From OMOG01 sp041485845 (GTDB lineage: Bacteria > Acidobacteriota > Terriglobia > Bryobacterales > Bryobacteraceae), in the NCBI GenBank assembly GCA_041485845.1, contig JBGPKH010000189.1:1-13475 (forward strand): a DNA stretch of 13,475 bases, given 5' to 3'. The notes below the pieces were generated by a model. The model saw only the letters and a program-made list of their open reading frames with translations. It searched no databases and was not told the DNA's origin. Shown here piece after piece: positions 11,515 to 13,475 of this stretch. The translations under genes and the position numbers were made by a program. Within the stretch, counting starts at the first letter, position 1. Each line of letters opens with the position of its first letter.

Positions 11515-13242
11515 ATGGCAAAGTTTTTCATCGGCTTGGTAACGGGAGTCGTGCTGGTCTTCCTGACACTTATCCTGCTCTTCTTCGCGCTCCTGCGCTT
11601 TCGCGAAAAGCCGCCGGCGATCGCCGATAACTCGGTCCTGGTGCTCCGCCTCGAGGGTGAGATTCCCGAGAAGCCGCCCGTTGAGCTGCCCTCATTTCTG
11701 GGCGGCGAAGGCCCCGGCCTCACCATCGCCAACGTCTGGATGACTTTGCGCAAGGCGGCCGCCGATTCGCACATCAAAGCCGTCGTGCTCGAGCCGGAGG
11801 GACTGGTTGCCGGATGGGCCAAGCTGGAGGAGATGCGCTCCGATGTGGAGCGGTTCCGCCAATCCGGCAAGCCCGTCTATGCCTACCTGCGGGCGCCCGG
11901 AACGCGTGATTATTACGTCGCCAGCGCGGCCGGCCGCATCTACCTCGGGCCGGAAGACCCACTGATGCTCAAGGGGCTGCGCGCCGAGCTGATGTACTTC
12001 CGGAAGACGCTCGACAAGCTCGGCGTCAGCGTGGAGGTGGAGCACGCGGGCAAATACAAAGACTTCGGCGACATGTTCACCCGCAGCGGCATGAGTCCGG
12101 AAACGCGCGAGGTCATGACTGGTATCGTCGACGATTTGTACGGCAACCTGGTAGCGAAAATTGCCGCGGCGCGAAAGAAATCGCCGCAGGAGGTCCAGGC
12201 AATCATCGACCAGGGACCGTTCACCGCCACGCAGGCCCTGAAGGCCGGGCTGGTCGATGAACTGCGGTTCGAAGATCAGGTCTGGGGCGAGCTCAAGGAC
12301 GCGCTGCATTCGGGCGAACCCATCAAGGTCGCGGCGGAAAAGTACATGAAAGTACCGCCGGACTCCGTCGGGCTGAAAGGCAAGAGCCGCGTGGCGCTGG
12401 TCATCGGACAGGGCGACATCGTCCGTGGCGGACCCGGCGACAACGGCGCCGACGAGAGCGCGCTGACCTCATCCGGCTTCGACAAGCTCCTGAACCAGGT
12501 TGCCCGGGACACGACCATCAAGGCGGTGGTCGTGCGGATCGATTCGCCCGGCGGCGAGGTCACCGCCTCCGACGACATCTGGCGCCAGATGAACCTGCTC
12601 AGCAAAAAGAAGCCGACCGTGATCTCGATGTCCGACGCCGCGGCCTCGGGCGGTTACTACATGGCGCTCACCGGCGACACGTTGGTGGCCTATCCGGGGA
12701 CCCTGACCGGTTCCATCGGGGTGGTGTTCGGCAAGCCCAACCTGCGCGGTCTTTACGACAAGCTCGGCATCACGAAGGACGCCATCCAGCGCGGAAAGCA
12801 TGCGGGCATCGATTCCGATTACACGGGCCTGACGCCGGAGGAGCGCGAGAAACTGCGGCAGGGGATCGACGAGAGCTACCAGGATTTCGTAACCAAGGTA
12901 GCCAACGCGCGGCGTCGCTCGTTTGACGACATTGAGCCGCTGGCGCAAGGACGCGTATGGCTCGGCTCGCAGGCCAAGGCGAACGGCCTGGTGGACGAAC
13001 TGGGCGGCCTGGATACCGCCATCGACCTGGTGAAGAAGAAGGCCAACATTCCCGCGGGAGAGCAGGTGACCCTGGTGGTGTATCCGCCGCGGCGCAGCAT
13101 TATCGATGTAATCATGAAGCGGCCGCAGGAGGAAGACCCGCTCGAGTCCAAGCTTTCCAAATTGCTTGGGCGCCTGCCCTTCCGCGCCTGGATGAAGGGC
13201 GGCTTCCTGCGCATCATGCCTTTTCAAGTGGATGTGCGATAA
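11515..13242 (+). CDS. sppA: signal peptide peptidase SppA, 67-kDa type
   Basis: The protein has 575 residues, the long tandem-domain form as in E. coli. SppA is a membrane-anchored serine protease that degrades cleaved signal peptides. An N-terminal transmembrane helix (FFIGLVTGVVLVFLTLILLF, about 4-24) anchors it, with the body in the periplasm. Two ClpP/crotonase-like domains follow. The N-terminal one carries AGKYKDFGDMFTR with the general-base Lys (K182 by alignment to the E. coli YKS motif); the C-terminal one carries DAAASGGYYMA with the nucleophile Ser378. The motif VVVRIDSPGGEVTAS and the later TLTGSIGVVFG are also family signatures. GGAG lies five bases upstream of the start. The dyad is intact, so it should be active. 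It is downstream of another exported protein gene, but cotranscription is unproved. Confidence 0.96.
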   Translation: MAKFFIGLVTGVVLVFLTLILLFFALLRFREKPPAIADNSVLVLRLEGEIPEKPPVELPSFLGGEGPGLTIANVWMTLRKAAADSHIKAVVLEPEGLVAGWAKLEEMRSDVERFRQSGKPVYAYLRAPGTRDYYVASAAGRIYLGPEDPLMLKGLRAELMYFRKTLDKLGVSVEVEHAGKYKDFGDMFTRSGMSPETREVMTGIVDDLYGNLVAKIAAARKKSPQEVQAIIDQGPFTATQALKAGLVDELRFEDQVWGELKDALHSGEPIKVAAEKYMKVPPDSVGLKGKSRVALVIGQGDIVRGGPGDNGADESALTSSGFDKLLNQVARDTTIKAVVVRIDSPGGEVTASDDIWRQMNLLSKKKPTVISMSDAAASGGYYMALTGDTLVAYPGTLTGSIGVVFGKPNLRGLYDKLGITKDAIQRGKHAGIDSDYTGLTPEEREKLRQGIDESYQDFVTKVANARRRSFDDIEPLAQGRVWLGSQAKANGLVDELGGLDTAIDLVKKKANIPAGEQVTLVVYPPRRSIIDVIMKRPQEEDPLESKLSKLLGRLPFRAWMKGGFLRIMPFQVDVR

Positions 13243-13475
13243 CGAGCGCCAACCGCTTCCTCAGGAGCCGTGCAGAAAACCAAATAGGGCCGCAGAGGAA
13301 CGCGGATCAACCCAGATAACACCCGTGCTTTCTTACGGATGTTCACCCTGACATTTTGAGGTAAGCAATTCTAACTGAAGCAGTTAGGTCGATTTTGGCT
13401 TGGAATGTGTAGACATGCATTAGTTCGGAATATATGCGATGTTTCCTATTGATTATTGGATTTTTTTGCTTTATA
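13243..13475. other. AT-rich intergenic tail after sppA
   Basis: No gene is seen. At about 13285-13320 the sequence GCCGCAGAGGAACGCGGATC resembles dispersed intergenic elements often met in GC-rich genomes. From 13361 to the end GC falls to about 34%, far below the rest of the window. Confidence 0.6.
13371..13387. terminator. 7-bp dyad, possible weak terminator or operator
   Basis: CTAACTG-AAG-CAGTTAG is a perfect inverted repeat with a three-base loop, followed by GTCGATTTT. It stands about 130 bases after the sppA stop. The stem is AT-rich and the T run is short and offset, so it would be a weak terminator; an operator for a gene beyond the window is equally possible. Confidence 0.3.

Overview
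The window is a GC-rich bacterial chromosome segment that reads as Acidobacteriota, probably of the Solibacter/Bryobacter type. The signs are a VWFA-related protein of the acidobacterial kind, the relic of an acidobacterial MacB/FtsX-like (ADOP) permease, a decayed DUF481 protein, a dense set of small orphan proteins, and a tmRNA whose tag reads ANTQFAYAA. The taxon is an inference, because no rRNA or core ribosomal gene is present. Nothing forms a phage, a CRISPR array or a complete transposon.

Left part (1-3147). A 9-bp tandem repeat lies just beyond the 3' end of a complete tmRNA gene (189-541, minus). Divergent from it, and possibly sharing a promoter region, is a two-gene unit: a small exported beta-sandwich-like protein (605-994) overlapping by ATGA a TPR/HEAT-type protein that ends in a SEC-C zinc motif (991-2286). 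This is followed directly by two gene relics: a DUF481 fragment broken by three frameshifts (2296-2635) and the C-terminal part of a VapC-like PIN toxin (2646-2857).

Middle part (3148-7482). Four minus-strand genes follow: an exported VWFA-domain protein with a degenerate metal site, a rhomboid intramembrane protease with its catalytic Ser and His, a 73-residue coiled-coil protein with two AT-hook-like RGRPP motifs, and an APC-family amino acid permease. The gap upstream of the permease holds REP-like inverted repeats and a possible 33-residue ORF.

Right-centre part (7483-9795). An ADOP permease relic has kept only its two ends. A 102-residue orphan protein follows it. A four-copy 19-bp tandem repeat sits between convergent genes. 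A minus-strand cluster then encodes, in order of transcription, a patatin-like phospholipase, a 110-residue orphan, and a 127-residue double-CxxC (zinc-ribbon-like) protein with a Lys/Ala tail.

Right part (9796-13475). A divergent intergenic region carries three copies of a CTCGGCATAA motif. After it come a possible 40-residue ORF with a strong ribosome binding site overlapping (ATGA) a Tat-type exported enolase-superfamily (mandelate racemase-like) enzyme, and a full-length SppA signal peptide peptidase with its Lys/Ser dyad. The last ~115 bases fall to about 34% GC.

The recurring theme is envelope biology: exported proteins, membrane proteases, a permease and a phospholipase. They sit among eroded genes. 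Several genes have a -10-like hexamer only 6-9 bases before the start codon, which suggests leaderless transcripts. I found no convincing novel multi-gene system. The best leads are the patatin/orphan/zinc-ribbon cluster, the coupled 40-residue ORF, and the leaderless promoter pattern.
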